A DNA stretch of 20,302 nucleotides. Source: Bryobacterales bacterium. Its GTDB lineage: Bacteria; Acidobacteriota; Terriglobia; Bryobacterales; Bryobacteraceae. How positions within the stretch are numbered: the first letter of the stretch is position 1; each line of letters opens with the position of its first letter. The stretch covers positions 1 through 20,302 of the forward strand of contig PKYZ01000639.1 of the NCBI GenBank assembly GCA_003132865.1, given 5' to 3'. The position numbers were made by a program, and so were the translations under genes. The notes under the pieces were generated by a model. That model saw only the letters and a program-made list of their open reading frames with translations. It was not told the DNA's origin and did not search any database. Positions 7,077 through 15,361 of the stretch are shown here, piece by piece.

Positions 7077-8368
7077 ACCGCCCGCACGGAATCCCAGGGC
7101 GCCGCACCGGCTATGTCCACTATCGGAAGACCGCTACGCTGAATTAACCCGGCGGCCGCCGCTGCAGGCCGCTGCGTGACGATGACATGGTCGGCCCATT
7201 CCAGCATGTTCTCCAGCCTGGATTCGAGCAGATTGGCGATGTGCGGGATGGCAGCCAGCACGAATCGCTGGTTGCTGCCGTAAATCTCCTCCAGGCGGAT
7301 ATGCGGATCGTAGACCCGGACCTGGCGCCCTTTGCCGATCAGGTGCTCCAGTAAGGCAACCACCGGACTTTCGCGCAAGTCGTCGGTGTTTTCCTTGAAA
7401 GCCAGACCGAATACGCCGAGCCGAGCGGCCGGCAGATCCATCACCTTCTGGATCGCCCGCCGCAGGTGTTGGTCGTTGCTGGGCAGGACAGTCTCGAGTA
7501 ACGGCACTTTCAAATCCAGCCGGCCGGCGCGGTATACAAGCGCCCGCAGGTCTTTTGGCAGGCACGATCCGCCGAACGCGAAGCCGGGCTTGAGATATGC
7601 CGGCGAGATATTCAGCTTGGAATCCCGGCACAAAGTATCCATGACTTCCGCGCCGGAAATGCCCAACGCGCCGCTGAGCGCGCCCATCTCGTTGGCGAAG
7701 GCCACTTTCAGTGCGTGGAAGGTGTTGCATGCGTACTTGATCATCTCCGCCGTTCGCAGAGACACCAGACAGGCTTCCACTCCGAGTGGCTGGTACAGTC
7801 CCGCCACTTTTTCCACGGCGCTGCGGTTGGCGCCGCCCACCACCAGCAGAGAGGGCTCCAGAAAGTCGCTCACGGCGTTGCCTTCGCGCAGGAACTCCGG
7901 GTTCGACACTACCGCAAAGCGATCGGAGCCGCCCAGACACTCGGCGGTCAGTTCCTCGCAAGTGCCGGGGAAAACCGTGCTGCGCACCGCCACAATCAGC
8001 CGGCGGCTTTCCCCCTTCCAGGCTGTGGCGATCTGGCTGCAGACCCGCCGCAGTTGATCCAGCCCCAGGTTTCCGTTCCGCTCGGAGGGCGTGCCCACGC
8101 AGATCAGAGCAATCTCGGCTTGCTCGATGGCCGGTTCCAGCAGCGTGGTTGCCGTTAGCCGGCCGTTCGCGCGGCCTTCCTGAATCAACTCCGCCAGCCC
8201 GGGCTCGTAGAAAGGGGCCCGCCCGGTCTCGATACTCTCGACCTTGTGCGCATCCCGGTCGACGCCGGTTACGCAGTGACCCAGATGCGCCAAGCAGGCA
8301 GCCGTGACTGACCCGACATATCCTAGCCCGAGCACCGCAACCCGGGTTTCACCAGTGGACGCGTTCAC
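7073..8368 (-). CDS. UDP-glucose/GDP-mannose dehydrogenase (AlgD-like)
   Basis: This enzyme performs the NAD+-dependent four-electron oxidation of a nucleotide hexose to a uronic acid. The Rossmann motif GLGYVG is at 14-19, and the CVGTPS, RSTVFPGT and NPEFLREG blocks follow. The catalytic cysteine C269 lies in FAFGGSCLPKDLRAL. The FAFGGSCLPKD version resembles GDP-mannose 6-dehydrogenase (AlgD) more than typical UDP-glucose dehydrogenases, which usually read GFGGSCFPKD, so mannuronate is a reasonable guess. The C-terminal NAD-binding/UDP-binding domain (FGLAFKENTDDLRESP) is complete. The start is uncertain: the GTG at 8368 gives 431 residues, while a TTG at 8395 would add nine. The gene is convergent with the flippase and overlaps it by four bases. 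Confidence 0.85.
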   Translation of the reverse strand: MNASTGETRVAVLGLGYVGSVTAACLAHLGHCVTGVDRDAHKVESIETGRAPFYEPGLAELIQEGRANGRLTATTLLEPAIEQAEIALICVGTPSERNGNLGLDQLRRVCSQIATAWKGESRRLIVAVRSTVFPGTCEELTAECLGGSDRFAVVSNPEFLREGNAVSDFLEPSLLVVGGANRSAVEKVAGLYQPLGVEACLVSLRTAEMIKYACNTFHALKVAFANEMGALSGALGISGAEVMDTLCRDSKLNISPAYLKPGFAFGGSCLPKDLRALVYRAGRLDLKVPLLETVLPSNDQHLRRAIQKVMDLPAARLGVFGLAFKENTDDLRESPVVALLEHLIGKGRQVRVYDPHIRLEEIYGSNQRFVLAAIPHIANLLESRLENMLEWADHVIVTQRPAAAAAGLIQRSGLPIVDIAGAAPWDSVRAV

Positions 8369-8470
8369 GTCCCCAGTATGACATGCGGACCGCAAGGCTC
8401 TGCGCGGTGCGCGCGGCTGCCCGGTCGGGCCTGGCGGCCAGTAAGGGCAACGAATAGAAAACTGTGGGGT

Positions 8471-9331
8471 TCAATCCCCCAATTCCGGATGGGCATTTGC
8501 CCACCCTATGGCGGCATCTCGCGGCCATATGGCGAAGCCGTACCTGTACTGGACTCTCCCGGCCAGGTAATCCGCACTCCGCTGAGCGTTCCCCACTAAT
8601 ACGCCGGACGAGGGCGGAGCGGGCCCCAACAACGTAATCAGGCCGCCATGGTCGACGTACGGCCGGCTCAGCACCTCCAGGTGCGGGTGATCCCGCACGG
8701 CGGCCGGGTCGTGAAACCACGCGTGAGCCAGCAAACCGCGCACGCCGGGCTGCAGTTGCAGGGATCGAGCCATGCGGTAGTATGACCGAAGCACCTCCTT
8801 CGGCACGCTCAGCGCCCGGTTGCGGGGAGGCGGCGCAAGATGCACAAAGAAGCACGGCACCCGCCCTCCCAGGCGGAAGATCACAAATGCCAGGAAACGC
8901 AGGTTCGCCGGAAATGCCGCCTGCAAGAAGTAGGAGCGCGGGACGCCCGATATTTCCCATTCCATCGGTCCGGCCGGGAAGCGCCGCAGGGTGGCCATCT
9001 TGGCGGCGCGCTCGAAATGGTACGAGCCTGCCGGCATTGAGACACTCATAGCGTGCAGTTGGCGGAGGTCCCGATCCAGCCGTTCGCGGATCGACTTGTC
9101 GACAGGCAGAGAAGATACGCCCGGCAGAGCTTGCCGCGCGGCATTCCAGAGAAGAAGCCTTTCCACCTCATCGCCCTCCAGTCCAGCTTCCTTTTTGAGG
9201 GCTGCCACCGGCTCGATATTCGCTTCGTTGTTGAGCAATGTCCACGCCACGTCCTCGGCGCGCGTGCCGATGCGCCGCAGAGCCAAGTCCGCCCGCTGCA
9301 GAGTTTCGGGCATCTCGGAGGGTGGAGACAT
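8471..9331 (-). CDS. Unrecognised protein, EPS-locus associated
   Basis: I do not recognise this 286-residue protein. From the ATG at 9331 it begins with a helical, charged region (about residues 1-75) rich in E, L and R, with no signal peptide. The middle, from about 90 to 180, contains short hydrophobic strands (LRFLAFVIFRLGG and VPCFFVHLA). The last third carries distinctive blocks: RSYYRMARSLQL, RGLLAHAWFHDPAAV, YVDHGGLITLLGP, and a closing RYGFAIWPRDAAIGWA. Several conserved-looking H, D and W residues suggest an enzyme. It is divergent from the ACP-deacetylase-FkbH operon, so it could act on the ACP-bound group or the same glycan; that is a guess. An earlier TTG start at 9373 would overlap a candidate promoter and is rejected. 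Coding is supported by length and composition. Confidence 0.7.
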   Translation of the reverse strand: MSPPSEMPETLQRADLALRRIGTRAEDVAWTLLNNEANIEPVAALKKEAGLEGDEVERLLLWNAARQALPGVSSLPVDKSIRERLDRDLRQLHAMSVSMPAGSYHFERAAKMATLRRFPAGPMEWEISGVPRSYFLQAAFPANLRFLAFVIFRLGGRVPCFFVHLAPPPRNRALSVPKEVLRSYYRMARSLQLQPGVRGLLAHAWFHDPAAVRDHPHLEVLSRPYVDHGGLITLLGPAPPSSGVLVGNAQRSADYLAGRVQYRYGFAIWPRDAAIGWANAHPELGD

Positions 9332-9346
9332 TTGGCCCAGACATCG

Positions 9347-9373
9347 AGTATAATTCAAATTCTCAGGCTCCAA
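9347..9373 (-). promoter_or_regulatory. Candidate promoter for the unrecognised protein
   Basis: On the minus strand TATACT (9347-9352) is a near-consensus -10, with TTGGAG (9368-9373) as a possible -35. The spacing of 15 bases is short. Transcription would start just before the ATG at 9331. It lies in the divergent gap facing the ACP operon. Confidence 0.35.
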
Positions 9374-9463
9374 TTTGCAGATGGGACGGCCTCCACAAGC
9401 ATTGCTCCTTCCGTACTGTAAGTCGTTTGCATTTCAAGGGCGCGGCCCCTGGTTAGAGGTACG

Positions 9464-9700
9464 ATGACACGGTCGGGCTTTCTGCGTGCAATGGCGGAGA
9501 TCCTTGGCGTTGCCGCGCGGACGCTGCGGGAAGAGGACACGCGTCACACCGTCGCTCAATGGACTTCATTGGCCGACGTTCAGATCTTCTCCCTGATTAC
9601 CAGCGAATTCGGCATCGAGCCCGACGACGAAACGATCGAAGCGGAAACGGTGGGAGATCTGCTCATGGTCCTGCAGAGCAGGGGCGCCTTCCGTGAGTGA
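9464..9700 (+). CDS. Acyl carrier protein-like (phosphopantetheine attachment)
   Basis: This is a 78-residue protein with the length and helix pattern of a discrete acyl/peptidyl carrier protein. The likely 4'-phosphopantetheine serine is S35 in QWTSLADVQIFSLI; most carrier proteins have D-S-L here, but W-T/D-S-L is usual in carriers paired with FkbH proteins. The C-terminal half EFGIEPDDETIEAETVGDLL matches helices II-IV. The ATG at 9464 is preceded by TTAGAGGT at good spacing. The NodB deacetylase starts six bases after the stop and FkbH follows, so the three form one operon. Its expected role is to carry a glyceryl group as a thioester made by FkbH. No ketosynthase or adenylation domain is encoded in the window. 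Confidence 0.78.
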   Translation: MTRSGFLRAMAEILGVAARTLREEDTRHTVAQWTSLADVQIFSLITSEFGIEPDDETIEAETVGDLLMVLQSRGAFRE

Positions 9701-9706
9701 TGCCCT

Positions 9707-10774
9707 ATGCTGAAGCAGGCCAAGATGGGCGTTTTGCGGCTGGCGGAGACAACGGGCGCCTCAGGTCTGCTTTCCGGCAGCGCCTGGCGGCGGCATCGCT
9801 TGCTAATCCTGTGCTATCACGGCGTCTCCATGTACGATGAGCACGAGTGGGCAGACCTGTATATCTCACCTGAGACCCTCCGCCGGCGCATGGAATTAGT
9901 GGCTCGGGCTCGCTGCCATGTGATTCCGTTGTCCGAGGCCGTCGACCGGCTTCAGAAAGGCACCCTGCCGGATCGCGCAGTGGCCCTTACCTTCGACGAT
10001 GGCCTCCACGATTTTTTCAGCGTAGCCTTCCCGATCGTCGAATGGTTCGGTTACCCGGTCACGTTGTACTTGACCACCTACTACGTTGAATTCAATCGTC
10101 CGGTGTTCGATCCGATGTGCTCCTATTTGCTGTGGAAGGGGCGCCATAAGCAAAAGTTGGAATGGCCGGAGGTGTTCCCTGCCCCGGTTGCGCTGGGCGG
10201 CGACGGCCACCAACGCGCGGCTGCGGCGATCGGGCAGTTTGCGCTATCGCGCAAGCTCTCCGGCCGGGAGAAAGACGACCTGCTGGCCCGGCTTGCGGGG
10301 CGCCTCGACATCGATTACCAGGAACTCTGCCGGAAGCGTGTGATGCATCTGATCACGCCGGAGGAGGCGAGGGAATTGGCGGCTCGAGGGGCTGACCTGC
10401 AGTATCACACCCACCGTCATCGCGCCTACCGGAGCCGCGAACGCATGTTTGCGGAACTCCAGGACAACCGCCGCCGGATTGTCACGTTCACCTCGAACGA
10501 GCCGCGCCACTTTTGCTACACGGGCGGCTTCCACTTGCCCGAGTATTCGGTTTACCTGAAGGAGTACGGCATGTTGTCCGCTACCACCTGTAAAGCGGGT
10601 CTGTGCACCGCCCGGACCGATCCGCTATTGCTGCCTCGGCTGGTAGACTTTACGGGACTCTCGGATCTGGAGTTTCGCGCGTGGCTGGAGGGCACGGCGG
10701 ATCTGCTTCCCAGGCGGCCCCACGAAATGAGCGAAGACCAACTGGTGGAAGAAGAGGAACTGGCGGCCACGTGA
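9707..10774 (+). CDS. Polysaccharide deacetylase family protein (NodB/CE4 fold)
   Basis: This is a 355-residue CE4-type protein. These enzymes remove N- or O-acetyl groups from sugars using a divalent metal. Visible motifs are LCYHGV (36-40), the catalytic and metal-binding TFDDG (95-99), and the second metal motif H234-T-H-R-H238 (the H-x3-H pattern). CYTGGFHLPEYS near 275 is a likely substrate-side motif. It has about 130 more residues than a minimal NodB domain, with an insertion between the first and second motifs. No signal peptide is obvious, so it may act in the cytoplasm on a lipid-linked or nucleotide sugar. It lies between the ACP and FkbH genes at 6- and 21-base gaps, implying that its product is made together with glyceryl-ACP. 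Confidence 0.82.
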   Translation: MLKQAKMGVLRLAETTGASGLLSGSAWRRHRLLILCYHGVSMYDEHEWADLYISPETLRRRMELVARARCHVIPLSEAVDRLQKGTLPDRAVALTFDDGLHDFFSVAFPIVEWFGYPVTLYLTTYYVEFNRPVFDPMCSYLLWKGRHKQKLEWPEVFPAPVALGGDGHQRAAAAIGQFALSRKLSGREKDDLLARLAGRLDIDYQELCRKRVMHLITPEEARELAARGADLQYHTHRHRAYRSRERMFAELQDNRRRIVTFTSNEPRHFCYTGGFHLPEYSVYLKEYGMLSATTCKAGLCTARTDPLLLPRLVDFTGLSDLEFRAWLEGTADLLPRRPHEMSEDQLVEEEELAAT

Positions 10775-10795
10775 GCGTCGTGCTTGTGCACAATT

Positions 10796-12940
10796 ATGGC
10801 CCATGAGGATATGGATCGGGTCTTGTCCCGGCGCCTGCGGGCACTCGACCACCCGGCACGCCTGGAACTGGCCCGTGAGACGCTGGAGCGGCTGGGAAGC
10901 CGGTTTGATTCCAATGTCTGTTCTCTCCTGGCAGAGGAGTTGGACAGAGCCGGCGGTCCGCTTCCGCAGGCTTGGCTCGACACGCTGCCGGACACCCCGA
11001 ACGGAGCTTGGCTGCGGACACAATTGCTATCGGACAACGCCGCCCTGGTCCCCGCCTGGGAGCGCTTTATTTCTTTTCAAGCCCGGCGCGATCCGCTCGA
11101 TCTGCTGGCTTGGTCGCGGGCTTTGGCCGCTACTGGCGCGTATGAGGAGGCCGCCCAGAAACTGCGCCTGGCGCTGGCCCAGGACGTCCGTCATACCTTC
11201 TTCGCGCGAGCTGAAAAACTCGTGCGCGAGCTGGCCGGTTCTGTCCGGTCGAACTTACGGCAATGCAGGATCGCCGTGCTTGGTTCCAGCACCACGCATC
11301 TGATGGTGCCCGTTCTGCGGGCGCTATGCCTGCGCGACCGGATCGGAGGTGAGATCTACGAGGGTCCCTATGGCTCGATCGAACAGGAGATATGGGATGC
11401 CAACAGTGGGCTGGCGCGCTTCCGGCCCGGCATCGTCATGCTTGTCACGCACTGGCGGGATCTCCACCTGGAGGCTGTGACGCAAAACGAGCAGGCCTGG
11501 ATCGGCCAGTTTGTCGAGGAGCGGAAAGCGGGCTGGAATCGCTTGTCGGATTCCTACGCCTGCCACATCGTCCAGCCGTCATTCGACTATCCGGCCAGCG
11601 AGGCTTTCGGGCATCTGGCCGGCGTGCTTCCGGGCGGCCGGACCCGAGTGATCGATCTGTTAAACCTTCGCCTCCGCGAGGAGGCTCCGGCGAACGTCTC
11701 GATCCTCAATATGGCCGCGGTCGAGCGCGAAGCCGGGACAAAACGGTGGGAGGATGAAGTGGCCTGGACACGTTACCGGCAGCATCCTGCGACAGAAGCG
11801 TTGCCGGAACTCGCCGAGGCATACATGTCTCACGCGCGGGCAATACTCGGGCTGTCGCGGAAGGTGCTCGTCACAGACCTGGACAATACGCTCTGGAAGG
11901 GCGTCATCGGCGAAGACGGCCTGGACGGTATCGGCATCGGACCGGGCAGCCCTGAAGGAGAGGCGCACCTCGACCTGCAAAGGTATATGCTGGACCTGAA
12001 GCGCCGCGGAATCCTGCTGGCCGTGTGCTCCAAGAATAACCTCGACGACGCTCAACTGCCCTTCCTCCAACACCCTCACATGGCTCTGCGGCTGGAAGAT
12101 TTCGCCGCTTTTCGCGCGAACTGGGAAGATAAGGCCGCCAATCTGCGGGCGGTGGCGCGCGACTTGTCTTTGGGCCTGGACAGCTTCGTATTCCTCGACG
12201 ACAACCAGCTCGAACGCGAGTGGGTCCGTTCCCAGCTTCCAGAAGTTGCCATCGTCGAACTGGGATCTTCGCCGTTTCACTACCTGCATCAGTTGGACCG
12301 CGGCCACTACTTCGAGGCGCTGTCCCTGTCGCGCGAGGATTTGGCTCGCGCCGATCAGTACCGCGTGGAAGCACAGCGCGAGAGCCTGCATGCCTCATCC
12401 GCTTCGCTGGACGACTTTCTGCAGAATCTCCAACTGGAGGCCGCTGCGGAGGCAATCACCGGGAAGAACCTGGCGCGGGTCACGCAGTTGGTGAATAAAA
12501 CCAACCAGTTCAACCTTACCACCCGCCGCTACACCGAAGCCCATTTGAGCGCCATCGCAGAAGACCCGCAAGGGTGGGCCAGAGCCTTTCAGATGTCCGA
12601 CCGCATGGGCAGCTACGGCTTGATCGGAGTGCTGTGCTGCCGGCCGGCCGGCCGCGGCACATGGGAAATCGATACGTGGCTGATGAGTTGCCGCACGCTG
12701 GGCAGGCAGATGGAAAAATTCATGTTCGACCGGCTCGTCGAAGCCGCGGCCGAGCGGCGCGTCGGCCGTATCGTGGGCGTGTACCGGCCCACGGCGAGGA
12801 ACGGCTTGGTTCAGGAACTGTATGATCGGATGGGCTTCCGGCGCATCGGCGAAAGTGGCGAGGAGGTGCGCTACGAACTCGATGTGCGGGCAACGCCGGT
12901 GGTTACGGCGACCCACGTTCGCAACCTGACCAGGCCATGA
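10796..12940 (+). CDS. FkbH-like HAD-IIIC protein (glyceryl-ACP synthase type)
   Basis: FkbH-family proteins take the glyceryl group of 1,3-bisphosphoglycerate, dephosphorylate it and load it on an acyl carrier protein. The 714-residue product has an N-terminal helical region and an SGNH-like segment from about 155 (IAVLGSSTTH). The HAD domain follows, with DLDNTLWKGVIGEDG beginning at D361, then VCSKNN, and FVFLDDNQLEREWV. After a linker rich in KTNQFNLTTRRYT, a GNAT-like C-terminal domain (SDRMGSYGLIGV onward from about 600) completes it. The ATG at 10796 is 21 bases after the deacetylase stop; a TTG at 10784 or an ATG at 10811 are alternatives. In known polyketide systems FkbH makes methoxymalonyl-ACP precursors, but no such genes occur here. 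Confidence 0.87.
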   Translation: MAHEDMDRVLSRRLRALDHPARLELARETLERLGSRFDSNVCSLLAEELDRAGGPLPQAWLDTLPDTPNGAWLRTQLLSDNAALVPAWERFISFQARRDPLDLLAWSRALAATGAYEEAAQKLRLALAQDVRHTFFARAEKLVRELAGSVRSNLRQCRIAVLGSSTTHLMVPVLRALCLRDRIGGEIYEGPYGSIEQEIWDANSGLARFRPGIVMLVTHWRDLHLEAVTQNEQAWIGQFVEERKAGWNRLSDSYACHIVQPSFDYPASEAFGHLAGVLPGGRTRVIDLLNLRLREEAPANVSILNMAAVEREAGTKRWEDEVAWTRYRQHPATEALPELAEAYMSHARAILGLSRKVLVTDLDNTLWKGVIGEDGLDGIGIGPGSPEGEAHLDLQRYMLDLKRRGILLAVCSKNNLDDAQLPFLQHPHMALRLEDFAAFRANWEDKAANLRAVARDLSLGLDSFVFLDDNQLEREWVRSQLPEVAIVELGSSPFHYLHQLDRGHYFEALSLSREDLARADQYRVEAQRESLHASSASLDDFLQNLQLEAAAEAITGKNLARVTQLVNKTNQFNLTTRRYTEAHLSAIAEDPQGWARAFQMSDRMGSYGLIGVLCCRPAGRGTWEIDTWLMSCRTLGRQMEKFMFDRLVEAAAERRVGRIVGVYRPTARNGLVQELYDRMGFRRIGESGEEVRYELDVRATPVVTATHVRNLTRP

Positions 12941-13004
12941 CCGGCAGCCAGGCGGCCAAGCGATACGAATCGGAGCGGCAGACAGCGCCGTGACGGCGGA
13001 TTGT

Positions 13005-14459
13005 TTATCCGGAGGGCGGTCTCTTCCACGCCATAGCCCTGCTGCCACCCAGCCTTCCCGGCCGGAACTGCGCTACAGCCTTGGCCGCTTGTGGCATGGT
13101 ATAGGGTTGCTCCGATGCGGGCGCCATTTGGGACGAGAATAGCTCCGCGGCGGCCCGGTCCAGGGCCACGCAGAAAGCCGCCAGCATCGGAAAGTAATAC
13201 GCATAGGCATTACTGGAGAACAGGGAGGTCCCGATGAACGCGATGAGCGCCAGCCGAAGAGCAAACGCCATGTGCCGCACCGAGGACAAGGCAGGATCCC
13301 GACGAGCCCGCTTTTCGACCGAGCGCACAATTTTGAAACAGAACAGCAGCGTCAGGCAATACAGAAACAATCCGGGCAGGCCGTCTTCGCAGGACACTTG
13401 CGTGAACGTATTGTGCGTTTCGTGCCACGCGTTAAAGCTGGCCCGTCCCGTAGTTTCCTCAGTATAGTCTGCATTGGCGACCGCGAACATCCCCGGACCG
13501 ACGCCCAGCAAGGGATGCCGCAGGGTCAACTGCAAACTGGAGCGTAACAGCTCTTTCCGCAGCCCCGAGGATTCTAACGCGGATCGCTCCGACTCCGACG
13601 ATTGCGCTTGATCGGACGAAGAAAAAATAGCTTTATACCGATCCAACGCGCTGCGGGTCGACCACGTGATAGCAAATACCGCAAGCATCAGAGCGCCAAC
13701 GGCCACCCCAATCTTCTGGGTGGCCGGCAACGGTAGAAAATACAGGATGAACATGAGTGCCATGGTCACCAGCCCGCCGCGTGAGCCGGTCGTAGCCACA
13801 GTCGCCGGAATGAAAAGGATAGCCGCCAGACAAGCCAGCTTGAAAAACGACTTTCCAGGCCTGGTGCGGACGACAAACAGACAAAATGGCACGCCCATGA
13901 GCAGCATCATGGCCAGATCGTTGGCATTCCCTAGCGTGCCTCCCAGCAGGGCCATACGGCCCTGCTGTACTCGCCCCATTATGAGTGCCAAAGATTCGAT
14001 GAAAATGGTGGCCGCGGCAAAACTGTACAGGATCTTGCGGCACTGCTCCAGTCCTTGCACGGAGGATGCGATGATCACGAAAGACAAAAGCGATACCGCC
14101 CAGGACTCCCGAAGCATTCGGAAGCTGCCGCCGCGCCATACGCTGAATGGAGTGCAGACACACAACCAAACGGTAAACGCCAGTATGCAAATACCAACTC
14201 TGGAGAAGACCGGACGTATTGCGCCGCCGAACAGCAGCGCCGCCAAGAGAGCGAGAACCATGATGATCCGCACCGAGTGAATCGCGGACCCCGTAACCAT
14301 GTCCACGATCTCCGGAAACCGGCCATAGACTACAAACACAAAGAGCATCGTGAGATAGAACGCCGGGCGGGGCGCAGCCGTAGAACTGGCCGGCCAGACG
14401 GGCACTGCCGGCTTGGCGAAGTTACTCTCGCGTGACGCCTGTGTATGGGGCGGAGTCAT
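13005..14459 (-). CDS. O-antigen ligase / Wzy-type polymerase
   Basis: This is a 484-residue inner-membrane protein with about 10-12 hydrophobic segments and a large periplasmic loop in its C-terminal half, the layout of the WaaL/Wzy_C family. These proteins polymerise repeat units or join them to a lipid acceptor. The loop contains the motif TLRHPLLGVGPGMF and then AWHETHNTFTQVSCEDGLPG, including the H-x-x-H/N-T-F type histidines and the E-x-G-x-x-G block used by family members. TTGSRGGLVTMA is another conserved piece. The ATG at 14459 has a weak GAGG ribosome binding site. It is convergent with FkbH across 64 bases in which I see no clear terminator. Whether it is a polymerase or a ligase is not decidable. 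Confidence 0.85.
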   Translation of the reverse strand: MTPPHTQASRESNFAKPAVPVWPASSTAAPRPAFYLTMLFVFVVYGRFPEIVDMVTGSAIHSVRIIMVLALLAALLFGGAIRPVFSRVGICILAFTVWLCVCTPFSVWRGGSFRMLRESWAVSLLSFVIIASSVQGLEQCRKILYSFAAATIFIESLALIMGRVQQGRMALLGGTLGNANDLAMMLLMGVPFCLFVVRTRPGKSFFKLACLAAILFIPATVATTGSRGGLVTMALMFILYFLPLPATQKIGVAVGALMLAVFAITWSTRSALDRYKAIFSSSDQAQSSESERSALESSGLRKELLRSSLQLTLRHPLLGVGPGMFAVANADYTEETTGRASFNAWHETHNTFTQVSCEDGLPGLFLYCLTLLFCFKIVRSVEKRARRDPALSSVRHMAFALRLALIAFIGTSLFSSNAYAYYFPMLAAFCVALDRAAAELFSSQMAPASEQPYTMPQAAKAVAQFRPGRLGGSRAMAWKRPPSG

Positions 14460-14489
14460 GGCCTCGGTCTGCCGCGGTCCCTCGTGGTT

Positions 14490-15006
14490 TCAGTGTAGCA
14501 TCCCAGCAAACGTCGCCCGGCGCCGATAGAAGAATTGGAATGCCGCCAGCGTTCTCTCGTAGAAGTCTGCATCCGGATGCACGAACGAGAAAAGGCGGTC
14601 GCTCAGCGCATCCGCAGTGGCCGGAAACAGACCAGGATGATAATGCACCCGCTCCGTTCCGATGTACCGGCGCACGTCCCTCGATCGAGGTTCGACTCGA
14701 ATTCTCCGGCGTGGAAGCGCACGCCGTCGGCCGCGGTGCCCCGAGGAAGTCCTTTGAAGGTATCGAACAGGTGCAGATGTTTTCCCGCGGGCAGGCGCAT
14801 CGACAGCAGTTTTGCCGAGGCGCCGAAGGCTACGCCCAACTCCGCGACATCGCCTGCCACCCGACTCGAAGTCTCAAGACAGGCCAAGAGCTGGCATGCT
14901 TCGCCGGGGCTCAGCAGCAGCGTCCGCTCTTCCGCCACATGAGAATCCCCCTGCGCGCGGCTGCGGCCTTCACGGCGTTTGTCAGGCGGTCTCGCAACTG
15001 CATCAT
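14490..15006 (-). pseudogene. TylF/MycF-type methyltransferase, broken (left copy)
   Basis: This is a remnant of a SAM-dependent sugar O-methyltransferase. From an ATG at 15006 it reads MQLRDRLTNAVKAA, then changes frame near 14945 (a GGGGG run) into VAEERTLLLSPGEACQLLA. AELGVAFGASAKLL (the SAM-binding loop) and HLFDTFKGLP (the family signature) follow. Another shift near 14680 leads to VRRYIGTERVHYHPGLFP and FSFVHPDADFYERTLAAF. After FFYRR the gene has lost about 180 bases relative to the right-hand copy and ends in an unrelated short tail at 14490. The metal-binding HxDAD region has P where the right copy has L. The gene is non-functional. It lies just upstream of the O-antigen ligase on the same strand. 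Confidence 0.78.
14526..14656 (-). repeat. Direct repeat, left arm (TylF fragment)
   Basis: These 131 bases align without gaps to 17799-17929, with about 20 differences by eye. A further 21-base block (14498-14518, one mismatch to 17593-17613) marks the common 3' end of the gene. In the left copy the two blocks are only 7 bases apart, against 185 in the right copy. Confidence 0.8.
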
Positions 15007-15361
15007 CGGGGAAGAGAACAAAAAGCGCGCGGGCTTATCGGGATGCGCTTCATCATGAAATCGATAACTATTTTAACGCGCTGTCCTCGTTTCCGGGGAT
15101 TTGTCCGCGACGGCGCTCGAAGCGGCGGAATGATAGATCCTCGTCATCGCCAGCGGCCTGAAAACCTCTGCAAGCGCGGTGCTTCGGCGCCGCGAATCGA
15201 CGGGCCGCACCATCGCCATACCGGCCATCTCCCAGAGGGTTCTGTACTATCAGGTGAAGTACAGGAACGCGAGTAATACGGTGCTGGCCGCCGATCCGCT
15301 TGCCGCCGCGGTGGTTCCTTGATCTCGCAGGGAGGAGCGGTACACTGGAGATAGTCGATCC
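15007..15361. other. Gene-free interval upstream of the NodB-like gene
   Basis: About 355 bases lie between the broken methyltransferase start and the deacetylase-like gene. Short open frames exist but none has a motif or a ribosome binding site. The only signal I can support is the promoter at 15319-15346. A more AT-rich patch lies at about 15050-15080. Confidence 0.5.
15319..15346 (+). promoter_or_regulatory. Candidate sigma-70 promoter of the NodB-like gene
   Basis: TTGATC (15319-15324) and TACACT (15341-15346) are separated by 16 bases. The predicted transcript would begin near a GGAGAT element that can serve as ribosome binding site for the ATG at 15362, although its spacing to the start is slightly long. 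Confidence 0.55.

Noticed and set aside
8466..8482. T-arm-like sequence TGGGG-TTCAATC-CCCCA suggesting a tRNA 3' end
   Set aside because: No matching acceptor, D or anticodon arm is found upstream, and part of it lies in the coding end of the unrecognised protein. A tRNA-fragment attachment site cannot be supported.
9420..9463. Promoter of the ACP operon
   Set aside because: TTGCAT near 9427 has no credible -10 partner at 16-18 bases, so no promoter is called.
12941..13004. Possible bidirectional terminator between FkbH and the ligase
   Set aside because: I could not find a stable stem with a T tract in these 64 bases.
15240..15322. Plus-strand frame reading VLYYQVKYRNASNTVLAADP that might be the end of a gene
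   Set aside because: No start or upstream extension in frame and no family recognised; kept only as a possible remnant.
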